From positions 6,735,411 to 6,799,410 of the forward strand of contig NZ_CP036348.1 in the NCBI RefSeq assembly GCF_007753095.1: a stretch of 64,000 bases of DNA. Direction: 5' to 3'. This document shows positions 55,901 through 63,931 of the stretch, one piece after another (the stretch's first letter is position 1; each line of letters starts with the position of its first letter). The stretch comes from Rosistilla carotiformis (GTDB taxonomy: Bacteria; Planctomycetota; Planctomycetia; Pirellulales; Pirellulaceae). A program made the position numbers and the translations under genes. Under the pieces are notes generated by a model. It did no database searches. It was given only the letters and a program-made list of their open reading frames with translations, and was not told where the DNA came from.

Positions 55901-56619
55901 GCATGTCGGCTGAACAGATCGTCGATTCGTCGCTGCACGCCGTTGGCCAAACGATGCGTACCGAACAATTGACAATGGACATCGAAGGAACGTTGCCACC
56001 GAACACGTTTGTCAATTTCGGATTCCCCAAACGGTCGTGGGAATTCACAACGTTGGCGAACGAACGCGATCGCCCCAGCCTGGCACTGCCGCGTGCCCAA
56101 GCGATCATCGACGTTTTGAAGGCCTTCGGATGGCGGAACTCCCGCCCCGAACCGATCAGCCAACGCGAAGAGACGCCCAACCTGATCCAGCCGGGCGTAC
56201 TGGCCAACGCGACCTTCGGCACCTGGCTGACGCGACTGAGCGACCACAGCGAACTGACGCAATTGGCGCTGCAGGATCAAGACCTCGACGCCTTCATCGA
56301 CGCGTTGTATCTGCGGATGTTGACTCGCAAAGCGACCGATCCCGAACGGGCCCAGTTCCGCGAACTGCTGGAACCTGGCTACGCCGATCGATTGGTCAGC
56401 GACATCGACGCCTTTGCTCCGCAGCCTCCCAAACGGTTCCGTTATGTCTCGTGGTCGAACCACCTGAATTCGGAAGCCAATGTGATCAAGGTCGAGATGG
56501 AAGCCTACGCACGCCAAGGTGATCCACCGACACGAATGTTGACCGAAGCCTGGCGATTGCGAGCTGAAGATGCGATCTGGTCGCTGTTGAACAGCCCCGA
56601 AATGATCATGGTCCCATAA
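52993..56619 (+). CDS. secreted LamG/cytochrome c/DUF1549/DUF1553 protein
   Basis: A 1,208-residue planctomycete cytochrome-type protein. The ATG gives MRFSHSCLPWLASLTLLLSVA, a signal peptide. Residues about 30-260 are a LamG/concanavalin-like sandwich (NGDWISVEAWVNL, GSGWHHIAVSY, FNGEIDELKLYRNEL). Residue ~553 has HCARCHSE, the haem motif CxxCH of the Planctomycete cytochrome-c domain. DUF1549 (DYTFLRRVSIDTIGLAPTLEEI) runs from ~650, with a second CxxCH (KCARCHDAP) near 786. DUF1553 (~870-1190) closes the protein. Multi-haem proteins of this kind are thought to handle electrons in the periplasm; the substrate is unknown. The DUF1501 gene follows 66 bases later. Confidence 0.93.
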   Translation: MRFSHSCLPWLASLTLLLSVAIQPTGKAADNSGQPILGWSFDQQPPGTIVGEANLEPWGPAAPEFPDFTKENQALSLNAPAYIRLEDTKEDDRYDFDNGDWISVEAWVNLYSIVQHAYIIGKGRTGRSGFESDNQNWAVRLSNHRGEACVNFLFRSRADEAGPADWHRWTSSKGFAPGSGWHHIAVSYQFGKPETIQGFVDGKPVKGAWDMGGPTKRAPVVDEDEVWIGSSMKGARSCSFNGEIDELKLYRNELPSELIASRYKYVPQPIKKPEVPEGKVLVQLLGPTATFDSIPRRMDEPQLEWHQDSLAFSQLPYKYDDWGIRDDWTEGNQKSMVVRAWTELTLPPGDYQLLVRSRGYSRLKIDDQDVVTTPRQPNRAGAHHVVDPLPKVPVPGMRPHFMSDSERIVDFHSDGKTHQILFEAIVGGPRYRLEFGESCIAIARPGEMFEIIGPGKSYPLTDEGWLAFAADHKQLVGEMNRERRRAANKIQSDYWQQRHEYARQHLLEEPASREIDRLIAAKIDAVNTERQAAATATASDTFYRERIEPILASHCARCHSEKRQGELSVVDRQSLLEGGESGDPAVVPGDPDASYLMDLISADADDYRMPPKGDGLSKEEIAAVRQWIADGAAMTQTSKPPVELTDNVDDYTFLRRVSIDTIGLAPTLEEIDQFFNDDPATRRDNAIDRLLNDPRWAENWVGYWQDVFAENPNLLKPTLNNTGPFRFWILEALQDNKPIDRFATELMMMRGSQWYGGSAGFSIASQNDVPMAAKAHVIGTAFMGVEMKCARCHDAPYHSWKQGDLFQMAAMLSRNSIKLPESSTVPAAFFEKQARKSLIEVTLKPGSTVRPEWPFASLSSESATDIVQDPSDSRQVLAAQITASRRFSEVIANRIWTRLMGAGIVQPVDDWEGNPPSDPALLAAIADILIQSGYDQKELQRAILSSDAYQRVAIPVDGEQRLFAGPYRRRMSAEQIVDSSLHAVGQTMRTEQLTMDIEGTLPPNTFVNFGFPKRSWEFTTLANERDRPSLALPRAQAIIDVLKAFGWRNSRPEPISQREETPNLIQPGVLANATFGTWLTRLSDHSELTQLALQDQDLDAFIDALYLRMLTRKATDPERAQFRELLEPGYADRLVSDIDAFAPQPPKRFRYVSWSNHLNSEANVIKVEMEAYARQGDPPTRMLTEAWRLRAEDAIWSLLNSPEMIMVP

Positions 56620-56685
56620 CGGATCTTTCAATCGCCCAGGAAACTTCCCCTCTGACACATTCCCACGCAACCCAACGATCTTGCC

Positions 56686-57954
56686 ATGAAACGACGACAC
56701 TTTTTGCAATCGACCGCCGCTGCTGCAGCTGCCACTCCACTGCTCGCTTCGCAAACCAACGCGATGCCGATGGGCAAAGCGGAACATTGCGTGATGATCT
56801 GGCTCGGCGGCGGCATGGCTCAGATCGACACCTTCGATCCCAAAGCGATGGGAGACGCGAAGGCGAAGAAGGCGGGCAGCTACTACAAAGCGATCGACAC
56901 CGCTGTCCCGGGCGTCCAGGTTTGCGAGCACCTGTCGGGAACCGCACGGATGATGGACCGCGTGACCGCGCTGCGAACGGTTCACCACGACGTCGTCGAT
57001 GAACACGCGGCGGCGACCAACCGGATGCACACCGGCCGGCCGACGACCGGCACCGTCCAATACCCATCGATCGGTTCGATCATCGCCGACCAACGCGGCG
57101 CCGCCGGCGAAGGCGTTCCCGCCTACATGCTGATCGGATATCCCAACCTCACCCGCGGCCCGGGCTTCCTGGGCCAGAAGGCTGGCTTTGTCTACCTGAC
57201 CGATATCAAATCGGGTCCGGCCGGACTGGCTCGTCCAGCGGAGATCACCGACGGTCGACAAGCTCGCCGCGAACAACTCCTCTCCGCCGTCCGAACCGCG
57301 GGCCGCAAGCGGTTTGCCGGCGACAAGCTGTACGCCGATTACGATTCGGCGGTTGCGGAGAGCCTGCGTTTGAGCGGCCCCGACTTTATGAAGTCGTTCG
57401 ATCTGAGCAACGAACCGGACGACTTGCGGAACCAATATGGCGACGGCTTCGGCCAGCGTCTGCTGATGACGCGGCGGTTGTTCCAATCGGGCGTCCGTTT
57501 CATCGAAGTCTCCCACAACATGAACTTCCGCAACGGAACCGGCTGGGACACGCACAACGACGGCCAATTGAACCAGCACGTGTTGATCCAAGAGCTAGAC
57601 CGGTCGATGTCGGCGCTGATGGCTGACCTCGAAGCCCACAAGATGCTCGACAAGACGCTGATCGTGATCAACAGCGAATTCGGTCGCCCGGCTCAGTTCG
57701 ATTCCGGCGGCGGCCGCGGTCACTACAGCAAGAACTTCTCGATGGTCCTGGCCGGCGGCGGCTTGCGACACCAAGGAGCCTACGGAGTCAGCGACGAACT
57801 GGCGATGAACGCTGTCGAAAACCCGATCTCCGTTCCCGATGCCTTTGCCACGATCATGGCGACGATGGGAATCGACACCAGCATCAATCTATACGATGGC
57901 GATCGCCCCGTTCCGATCACCGACGGCGGTGTACCGATCGCGAGCTTGTTCTAG
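56686..57954 (+). CDS. DUF1501 domain protein, Tat-type signal
   Basis: A 422-residue secreted protein starting [21 protein letters not shown], a twin-arginine-like signal, so it may fold before export. The body is the sulfatase-like DUF1501 fold: [53 protein letters not shown], and [29 protein letters not shown]1501 genes almost always follow a DUF1549/DUF1553 gene in planctomycetes; the pair probably acts together, e.g. in sulfated-polysaccharide degradation, though the reaction is not established. Confidence 0.93.
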   Translation: MKRRHFLQSTAAAAAATPLLASQTNAMPMGKAEHCVMIWLGGGMAQIDTFDPKAMGDAKAKKAGSYYKAIDTAVPGVQVCEHLSGTARMMDRVTALRTVHHDVVDEHAAATNRMHTGRPTTGTVQYPSIGSIIADQRGAAGEGVPAYMLIGYPNLTRGPGFLGQKAGFVYLTDIKSGPAGLARPAEITDGRQARREQLLSAVRTAGRKRFAGDKLYADYDSAVAESLRLSGPDFMKSFDLSNEPDDLRNQYGDGFGQRLLMTRRLFQSGVRFIEVSHNMNFRNGTGWDTHNDGQLNQHVLIQELDRSMSALMADLEAHKMLDKTLIVINSEFGRPAQFDSGGGRGHYSKNFSMVLAGGGLRHQGAYGVSDELAMNAVENPISVPDAFATIMATMGIDTSINLYDGDRPVPITDGGVPIASLF

Positions 57955-57973
57955 GCAACCGCCACAGCGTCCC

Positions 57974-57992
57974 AAGCGGGATCATCCCGCTT
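57974..57992. terminator. bidirectional hairpin between DUF1501 and recQ
   Basis: AAGCGGGAT and ATCCCGCTT form a perfect 9-bp inverted repeat around one base, overlapping the last codons of recQ. It sits between two convergent genes and probably ends transcription from both, though no T-run is present. Confidence 0.5.
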
Positions 57993-60183
57993 CGCCTTGC
58001 CGGTTGCTCCAGCAACTGGCGACGATCCGAATCGAATCGTAATCGACCTTACCGTCGAGGGCGTCGAAGATCGGCCGCAGCCGCTCGAGCCCCGTTTCGG
58101 CAAGCACGGCTTCGATCTGCTGGATCACCTCGGTCTCGACCCACGGAGTTGGGTCGGTGACGCGTTCGTGCTTCAGGTAGTCGTTCAAATAACCGGCTAC
58201 TGTCGACCGGGCTCGCTTCAGTTCGACAACCGCATCGTCCAACGACATTCCGTTGCGGAACAGATCCATCGCGGCAAGGCTCGACGCAGCCAACGCCTTC
58301 GGTTTCTTAGCGACCGGTTTGACCGCTCGCGTCGCCACGGCGGCATCTTGCTGCAGATCATGCTGGGCGCAGTAGCTGGCGATTTCCGCGAGGAAGAACT
58401 CGCCAAAGTCCTGCTGCTTCTTCTCGCCGACTCCCGAGACCGTCATCAAGCGAGGAACGTCCGACGGACGGATGCGAGCCATGTCGCGAAGCGTCACGTC
58501 GCCGAAGACGACATAAGCCGGCACCTTCTTCTCCGCGGCGATCTTCCCGCGCAACTGACGCAAGTGTTCGAACAGCCCGCGATCGACACCCTCCCACGAT
58601 TCGGCCGACGCCGCCTTGGGCTGAGCCTCTTTATTGGCGGGGCGTAACAACCGTGGCTCCACCTCGCGGCGCAACAACTGGCGACCGCTTGGCGTCACGC
58701 TGATCGTGTTGTATTCGCCGCTACGCAACAAGAAACCTTGCTCCACCAGTTGTTCGATCCAACCGCGGACCGTGTTGACGGTCTCGCTGGAGAGCAGCCC
58801 ATAGGTCGAAAGTTTGTCGTGCCCCATCTGCACGATCCGCTGCTCCTGCGATCCGACCAGGCACTTGGCGTTGTAGTCGGCTCCGAACCGCTCCTCGGTC
58901 CGCAACACATTCGACAAGATCTTTTGACCGATCGTCGTCGCATCGTCGACCAAATCGATCTCGTCCAGACAGACGTCACAGGCTCCGCATTTCTCCGCCT
59001 CGAGATCTTGGCCAAAGTAGCGGACGATCGATCGATGGCGGCAGGAGACCGACGCGCAGAAGTGGTTCATCGCTTCGAGCGACGCAACCGCGGAATCGAA
59101 GACCGACGGATCGCCGCCGCGCATGATCCGTTTCCACGTCACCAGATCGCCGCCGCTGTAGATCAGCACGCATTCGGCCTCCAGGCCATCGCGTCCGGCA
59201 CGCCCGCTCTCCTGTTGATAGTGCTCCAACGACTTCGGCATCCCAGCGTGGACCACGTACCGGACGTTCGATTTATCGATCCCCATCCCAAAGGCAACGG
59301 TTGCCACGATCACATCGACCTGCTCGCTGAGGAACGCTTCCTGGTTCTGCGCCCGCTGAGTATCACTCAATCCGGCGTGATAGGGAGCGGCCTTGAAGCC
59401 CAACCGGACCAGATTCTCCGTCGTCCGATCGACCTCCTTGCGGCTGATACAGTAGACGATTCCCGATTCACCGGCGTGCCGCTGGATGACTTCGCAGACC
59501 TGCCCGAACCGATTGTTCGCCGCCAAAACGCGATAAACCAGATTTGGACGATCGAAACCGCCGACCAGCATCTGCGGCGATTCCAATTGCAACTGCTGGG
59601 CGATGTCCTCGCGAACCTGCTGCGACGCGGTCGCCGTGTAGGCGTGCACGCCAACGCCGGGGAAGGCCTCTTTAAGGAACCGCAACTGCCGGAACTCGGG
59701 CCGGAAGTCGTGCCCCCACGCGCTGATACAGTGGGCTTCGTCGATCGCCACCATCGAAACCTTGGCAGACTTCAGGAACTCGATCATCCGCGCGTCGACA
59801 AGTCGCTCGGGGGCGACGTACAGCAGTTTCAGCTCTCCCGCCTGGATCTGGTCGGCGATCTCGCGACGCTCGTCAGCCGAGAGCGTGCTGTTGATATACG
59901 CCGCCGAAATACCGCAACTGCGGAGCGCATCGACTTGGTCTTTCATCAACGAGATCAACGGCGACACGACCACGCCCATCCCGTCGAGACAGGTCGCCGG
60001 GGCTTGGAAGCAGAGCGATTTCCCGCCACCAGTCGGCAGCACAACGACGCTGTCGCGATGCTGCATCACGCACTGCATCGCCTCGCGCTGCAGCGGGCGA
60101 AAGGCATCGTACCCCCAGCTTCTCTCCAGGGCGGCGAGCAGTTGCGATTCGATCGAAAATTCTTCAGGTTCTTGGGTTTCCAT
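57982..60183 (-). CDS. recQ: ATP-dependent DNA helicase RecQ
   Basis: A 733-residue 3'-5' helicase for recombination and fork repair. Motif I is TGGGKS (51-56, Lys55), then SPLISLMKDQVDAL, DEAHCISAWGHDFRPEF (motif II), YTATASQQVREDI, and motifs V/VI ATVAFGMGIDKSNVRYVVHAG and QESGRAGRDG. The zinc-binding RecQ C-terminal domain has CGACDVC near 405. An HRDC domain is near 530-600, and a helix-turn-helix-like tail closes the protein. Length exceeds E. coli RecQ (about 610) because of the tail. No partner genes lie beside it; it begins about 370 bases from the DUF1559 gene. Confidence 0.97.
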   Translation of the reverse strand: METQEPEEFSIESQLLAALERSWGYDAFRPLQREAMQCVMQHRDSVVVLPTGGGKSLCFQAPATCLDGMGVVVSPLISLMKDQVDALRSCGISAAYINSTLSADERREIADQIQAGELKLLYVAPERLVDARMIEFLKSAKVSMVAIDEAHCISAWGHDFRPEFRQLRFLKEAFPGVGVHAYTATASQQVREDIAQQLQLESPQMLVGGFDRPNLVYRVLAANNRFGQVCEVIQRHAGESGIVYCISRKEVDRTTENLVRLGFKAAPYHAGLSDTQRAQNQEAFLSEQVDVIVATVAFGMGIDKSNVRYVVHAGMPKSLEHYQQESGRAGRDGLEAECVLIYSGGDLVTWKRIMRGGDPSVFDSAVASLEAMNHFCASVSCRHRSIVRYFGQDLEAEKCGACDVCLDEIDLVDDATTIGQKILSNVLRTEERFGADYNAKCLVGSQEQRIVQMGHDKLSTYGLLSSETVNTVRGWIEQLVEQGFLLRSGEYNTISVTPSGRQLLRREVEPRLLRPANKEAQPKAASAESWEGVDRGLFEHLRQLRGKIAAEKKVPAYVVFGDVTLRDMARIRPSDVPRLMTVSGVGEKKQQDFGEFFLAEIASYCAQHDLQQDAAVATRAVKPVAKKPKALAASSLAAMDLFRNGMSLDDAVVELKRARSTVAGYLNDYLKHERVTDPTPWVETEVIQQIEAVLAETGLERLRPIFDALDGKVDYDSIRIVASCWSNRQGEAG

Positions 60184-60560
60184 GCACCGAGTTTATCAGA
60201 AAGCACCCCGAATCGACTGCCCGCCCAATCGACAATCAACGCACAATCGATAGGCGTCGACGGCACGCTTCCTAGGCAAGAAACCAGCAATTGCGTGTCT
60301 CTCGTCGAGAAACGTCAAAAACTCGGAGAACAAAAAACACAGCAAATCGCTGCGTAAAACGCCCCTCCTCGGACCTCCGCAACTAACACCGGCACACCTT
60401 TTGCTTATCGCTCGATTAGCCATCCAGCAACTTCAGTTGGATGGCTGATCCTCACATAACGTTTGTTATTCCTACGACTTTCGGTGCCGGTATTCCTGTA
60501 ACTCCAACAGACAGCTCCAGTTCCGAACCCACCTCAAAAATTACCTGGAGTTTATTCTCG
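60184..60560. other. intergenic leader of the DUF1559 gene
   Basis: Contains no supported gene. It must hold the recQ promoter (left) and the DUF1559 promoter plus a long 5' leader (right), the latter with the hairpin listed next. An in-frame extension from 60441 exists but lacks a Shine-Dalgarno and would bury the prepilin signal 40 residues in, so it is not used. Confidence 0.7.
60418..60446 (+). promoter_or_regulatory. hairpin in the DUF1559 leader
   Basis: AGCCATCCA and TGGATGGCT form a perfect 9-bp stem with an 11-base loop, 115 bases before the ATG. It could be an operator, or a 5' UTR structure that regulates or stabilises the transcript. Confidence 0.45.
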
Positions 60561-61565
60561 ATGCATCGCAGAAACGGATTTACGTTGGTTGAATTATTGG
60601 TCGTGATTGCGATCATTGGCATCTTGGTTGGCCTGTTGTTGCCAGCCGTTCAAGCCGCCCGCGAAGCAGCGCGGCGGATGCAGTGCAGCAACAACATGAA
60701 GCAGCTTGGCTTGGCTCTGCATAACTACGTCGACACTTACCAAAAGTTCCCCGCTTCGGCCCGCGGGTATGGTGGATGTGTTGGAAACGCGGTGAACGGT
60801 GAAATCAAGAATGCACACGGCCTCGTCGCACTGCTTCCTTACATCGAACTGCAAAACGTCTACGACCAGTTCAATCACGATGAAGCCTTTTCGGTAAACC
60901 CAGGCAGCTACCAACGGGCAACCGGCACCGTGGTCGGCGATCCGATCACCAACGGCAACGCAGCACTCGCCGAATTGGAACTCGATGTCTTCCTGTGTCC
61001 GTCCGACCCGAACCCAGCCAAGGGACGACTGGTAGGCGGTGCCTACGGTCCCGGCGGCAGCTTCTCGGGCGCCGCAACCAATTACGACTTTATCGTTAAG
61101 TGCGGTACTGAATTCGGCACATGCAACAGTTACGCAACTACGGCTAGCAATGAAAAACGGATGTTTGGTGGCGACGTGAACACTCGGATGGCCGAAGCAA
61201 CCGACGGACTTACCAACACGTTCATGATGGGTGAAACCACCAAGTACCACTCCAACGGCGCTGCCTTTGCCTGGTCGTACCGCGCTTGGGTGATGACCGG
61301 CATCGATCCCTATTACACGACCGCCAATGGTGGAATCAACGTCTGGCACCAACCGTGGGTCGCACCGACTTGGCAAAACCCACCCTACATTCCGCAACGC
61401 GGCCGACCTCGCAGCTGGTGGGTACCAGCAGCCAGCTTGCACCCGGGCGGATGTCACTTCGTGATGGGCGATGCTTCGGTCCAATTCATCAACGAAACGA
61501 TCGACAAGCCGACCCTATTGAACTTGACCGTCATGGCCGACGGACAAGTCGTTACATTACCGTAA
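60561..61565 (+). CDS. DUF1559 prepilin-like protein
   Basis: A 334-residue protein starting [20 protein letters not shown]. The prepilin signal is followed by [39 protein letters not shown]. The domain ends with HPGGCHFVMGDASVQF, an H-x9-DA variant of the usual H-x9-DG motif. It is a near-twin of the gene at 62927 (same length, almost identical over most of its length), and a lipoprotein gene follows. Probably an abundant envelope protein; function unknown. Confidence 0.95.
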   Translation: MHRRNGFTLVELLVVIAIIGILVGLLLPAVQAAREAARRMQCSNNMKQLGLALHNYVDTYQKFPASARGYGGCVGNAVNGEIKNAHGLVALLPYIELQNVYDQFNHDEAFSVNPGSYQRATGTVVGDPITNGNAALAELELDVFLCPSDPNPAKGRLVGGAYGPGGSFSGAATNYDFIVKCGTEFGTCNSYATTASNEKRMFGGDVNTRMAEATDGLTNTFMMGETTKYHSNGAAFAWSYRAWVMTGIDPYYTTANGGINVWHQPWVAPTWQNPPYIPQRGRPRSWWVPAASLHPGGCHFVMGDASVQFINETIDKPTLLNLTVMADGQVVTLP

Positions 61566-61579
61566 CTCCTACTGTTTTG

Positions 61580-61610
61580 TTGCGACCGGGCAACCGAGGC
61601 CCGGTCGCAA
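61580..61610 (+). terminator. strong hairpin between DUF1559 and lipoprotein genes
   Basis: TTGCGACCGGGC and GCCCGGTCGCAA form a perfect 12-bp GC-rich stem around a 7-base loop, just behind the DUF1559 stop. There is no T-run after it. It may be a partial terminator, or an mRNA-stabilising structure that sets different levels for the two genes. Confidence 0.6.
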
Positions 61611-61640
61611 ATTCACTTTCGCATGGGCAGATGCGTTCCA

Positions 61641-62240
61641 ATGTTTACGGACTTCAAAACAGGCCTGCTCATCACACTCGTCGCAATCTTGGGTTGTGGC
61701 AAAGAGCCTCTGGAGACAGGCCCCGCCCTGGTTGCTGTCCGGGGAACGCTGACGCTTGACGGTCAGCCATTACCCTTCAAGAGCGTAGTACTATCACCGG
61801 CCCCAGGCACGGCAGGTCGAGGTGCGGCAGCGTTCACCGATGGCCAAGGACGGTTCTTAATGAAAGCGATAACGTCCGATACCATCGAGGATGTTCCCGG
61901 ATGCCTCCCTGGACGCTATCACGTTGTCGTCACGGAACCATTGATTCCGATCTCCGATCGGGACTTTGAAGCAGTTCACCAAGAGATGACGGAGGAACCC
62001 CGCGAACCCGAAGTCGCGCTCTTGCTATCCGCCCCCAATCCAAACAGCACCATTCCCGACGCCTATCGAACCGACGACACTTCCCCACTAGAGATTGTGA
62101 TCGACCAACAAACCGAACCTCTGACGATCGAACTCGATTCAAAAGCTGCTCCACGCGCCATCCCCGAGCCAACTCCACCGACGGATAACACCCAAGAGAG
62201 TTCCGCAGGAGACCAACAAAACGAAAAAGACTCCGACTGA
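61641..62240 (+). CDS. small lipoprotein following the DUF1559 gene
   Basis: About 199 residues. MFTDFKTGLLITLVAILGC has a lipobox (ILGC); another ATG lies 18 bases upstream. The mature part resembles the carboxypeptidase-regulatory-like lipoproteins beside DUF1559 genes: VRGTLTLDGQPLPFKSVVL, FTDGQGRFLM, CLPGRYHVVVTEPL. The last 60 residues are Pro/Thr/Gln/Asp-rich and likely disordered. Likely anchored in the envelope near the prepilin-like protein. Confidence 0.85.
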   Translation: MFTDFKTGLLITLVAILGCGKEPLETGPALVAVRGTLTLDGQPLPFKSVVLSPAPGTAGRGAAAFTDGQGRFLMKAITSDTIEDVPGCLPGRYHVVVTEPLIPISDRDFEAVHQEMTEEPREPEVALLLSAPNPNSTIPDAYRTDDTSPLEIVIDQQTEPLTIELDSKAAPRAIPEPTPPTDNTQESSAGDQQNEKDSD

Positions 62241-62926
62241 AGAAGCAGCAACGCCCTTAGACGCGAACAAACACCCTAACACAAGGCACCGCCGCCACGA
62301 CCATCCAAAACTCACACCAACAAACACGGACACTCCACGCCAAACCAAACGCGGAAACATACTTGCATGGCATGCGGGCCCTTCGGCATGCGAAACATGC
62401 TTTCAGCACCTCACGAACAAAAACCACAACGGGAAAGCTCTACCGCAACGCGACCGTAAATCACATTGCAGCACCAACAACGCACATCAATGCAACATAG
62501 CGATTCCCGACGTTGCAATACGGCAAACCACAACACGATGGAATTTTGCAAACGCGACAGCAACGCCAAGCGACACGAACACATCCTAAGCCACACACTT
62601 TACACATCCCACCTTCCTCAATAGCCACTGATTCCCACGACACATGACCTTTCGTTCATGCATCGATTACGCTTCAAAAAAACATCGCCTTTCTTCGAAA
62701 GAAAAAGCTTTTACTCCGACTAGAGACTGCTAAATTCAGAAAGCCGCACATGTCTTACATTAAAACATTTGAGACATTTGCCTGTTCCATTTTCAATCCC
62801 ACTCCATCCCGTGCAGAGTCCTTTCATCCTCGAATTAATGTCCACTTAAATCGGCGCTGCACAGAATCGTAGGCGAATACTGCAAATCACGATCTGTTAA
62901 TTTCATGCCCTCTTAGGAGACGTCCG
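62241..62926. other. long intergenic region with strong strand asymmetry
   Basis: No gene is supported. Positions 62255-62640 are rich in A and C and poor in G and T on the plus strand; apparent frames on the minus strand are low-complexity (Cys/Val/Trp-rich) and not protein-like. From 62640 the base composition changes to AT-rich, with short A- and T-runs and direct repeats of ACATTTG near 62770. This part is probably the promoter and 5' UTR of the next DUF1559 gene. Confidence 0.65.
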
Positions 62927-63931
62927 ATGTTTGTCAAAAGAAGAGCGTTCACCCTTGTAGAACTACTTGTTGTGATCGCGATCATTGGGATCTTGGTGGG
63001 ACTGCTGCTGCCGGCAGTGCAAGCCGCTCGCGAAGCAGCGCGGCGAATGCAGTGCAGCAACAACATGAAGCAGCTTGGATTGGCCCTGCACAATTATGTA
63101 GACACCTACCAAAAGTTCCCCGCCTCAGCCCGAGGCTTTGGTGGATGTGCTGGAAACGCAGTCAACGGGGAGATTAAGAACGCCAACGGCCTTGTCGCCT
63201 TGCTCCCCTACATCGAATTGCAAAACGTCTACGATCAATTTAACCACGATGAGGCGTACGCGATTTGTAGTTCCGGCCAAAGAGCGACCGGCACGCTGGT
63301 TGGTGACCCGGTGGCAAACGGGAATGCGGCGCTTGCGGAACTCGAATTGGACGTTTTCGTGTGCCCTTCGGACAGCAATCCCGTTAAAGGACGCCTCGTG
63401 GGCGGACATTATGGGCCAGGCCCAGGATTGTCGGGAGCAGCAACCAACTACGACTTCATCGTCACCTGCGGCACGGAATACAGCACCTGCAACAGCTATG
63501 CGACGACCAGCAGCGCCACGAAGCGAATGTTTGGTGGCGACGTTAACACACGCATGGCCGAGGTAACCGACGGACTTAGCAACACCTTCATGGTCGGCGA
63601 GACGACCAAATACCATGTCAATGGAGCTGCTTTTGCGTGGTCTTATCGCGGACATGTGATGACAGGCATCGACCCTCATTACACAGCAACGAACGGTGGC
63701 ATCAACGTCTGGCATCAACCCTGGGTCCATCCGACATGGCAGAACCCACCTTATATCCCCATCCGTAGCCGCGCCCGCAGTTGGTGGGTTGCGTCGGCCA
63801 GCCTGCATCCCGGCGGATGCCACTTTGTCATGGGTGACGCTTCGGTCCAGTTCATTAACGAAACGATCGACAAGCCGACCCTGCTGAACCTGACCGTCAT
63901 GGCCGACGGACAAGTCGTCAAGCTCCCATAA
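62927..63931 (+). CDS. DUF1559 prepilin-like protein, tandem paralogue
   Basis: A 334-residue protein behind a good TTAGGAGA Shine-Dalgarno. [22 protein letters not shown] is the prepilin signal. Nearly all of the body is identical or similar to the gene at 60561, differing in patches (around 110-125, 155-165 and 195-205). It ends in the same H-x9-DA variant. The window stops 69 bases after its stop codon, so a following lipoprotein gene cannot be checked. Confidence 0.95.
   Translation: MFVKRRAFTLVELLVVIAIIGILVGLLLPAVQAAREAARRMQCSNNMKQLGLALHNYVDTYQKFPASARGFGGCAGNAVNGEIKNANGLVALLPYIELQNVYDQFNHDEAYAICSSGQRATGTLVGDPVANGNAALAELELDVFVCPSDSNPVKGRLVGGHYGPGPGLSGAATNYDFIVTCGTEYSTCNSYATTSSATKRMFGGDVNTRMAEVTDGLSNTFMVGETTKYHVNGAAFAWSYRGHVMTGIDPHYTATNGGINVWHQPWVHPTWQNPPYIPIRSRARSWWVASASLHPGGCHFVMGDASVQFINETIDKPTLLNLTVMADGQVVKLP

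Noticed and set aside
54952-57591. 879-residue minus-strand frame across the cytochrome-type and DUF1501 genes
   Set aside because: The longest shadow in the window; spans the gap between two real genes and lacks any domain.
58738-60357. 539-residue plus-strand frame opposite recQ
   Set aside because: Antisense to a complete RecQ.
62139-62643. Small minus-strand frames in the A/C-rich gap
   Set aside because: Cys/Val/Trp/Leu-rich low-complexity products caused by base skew; no Shine-Dalgarno or homology cue.
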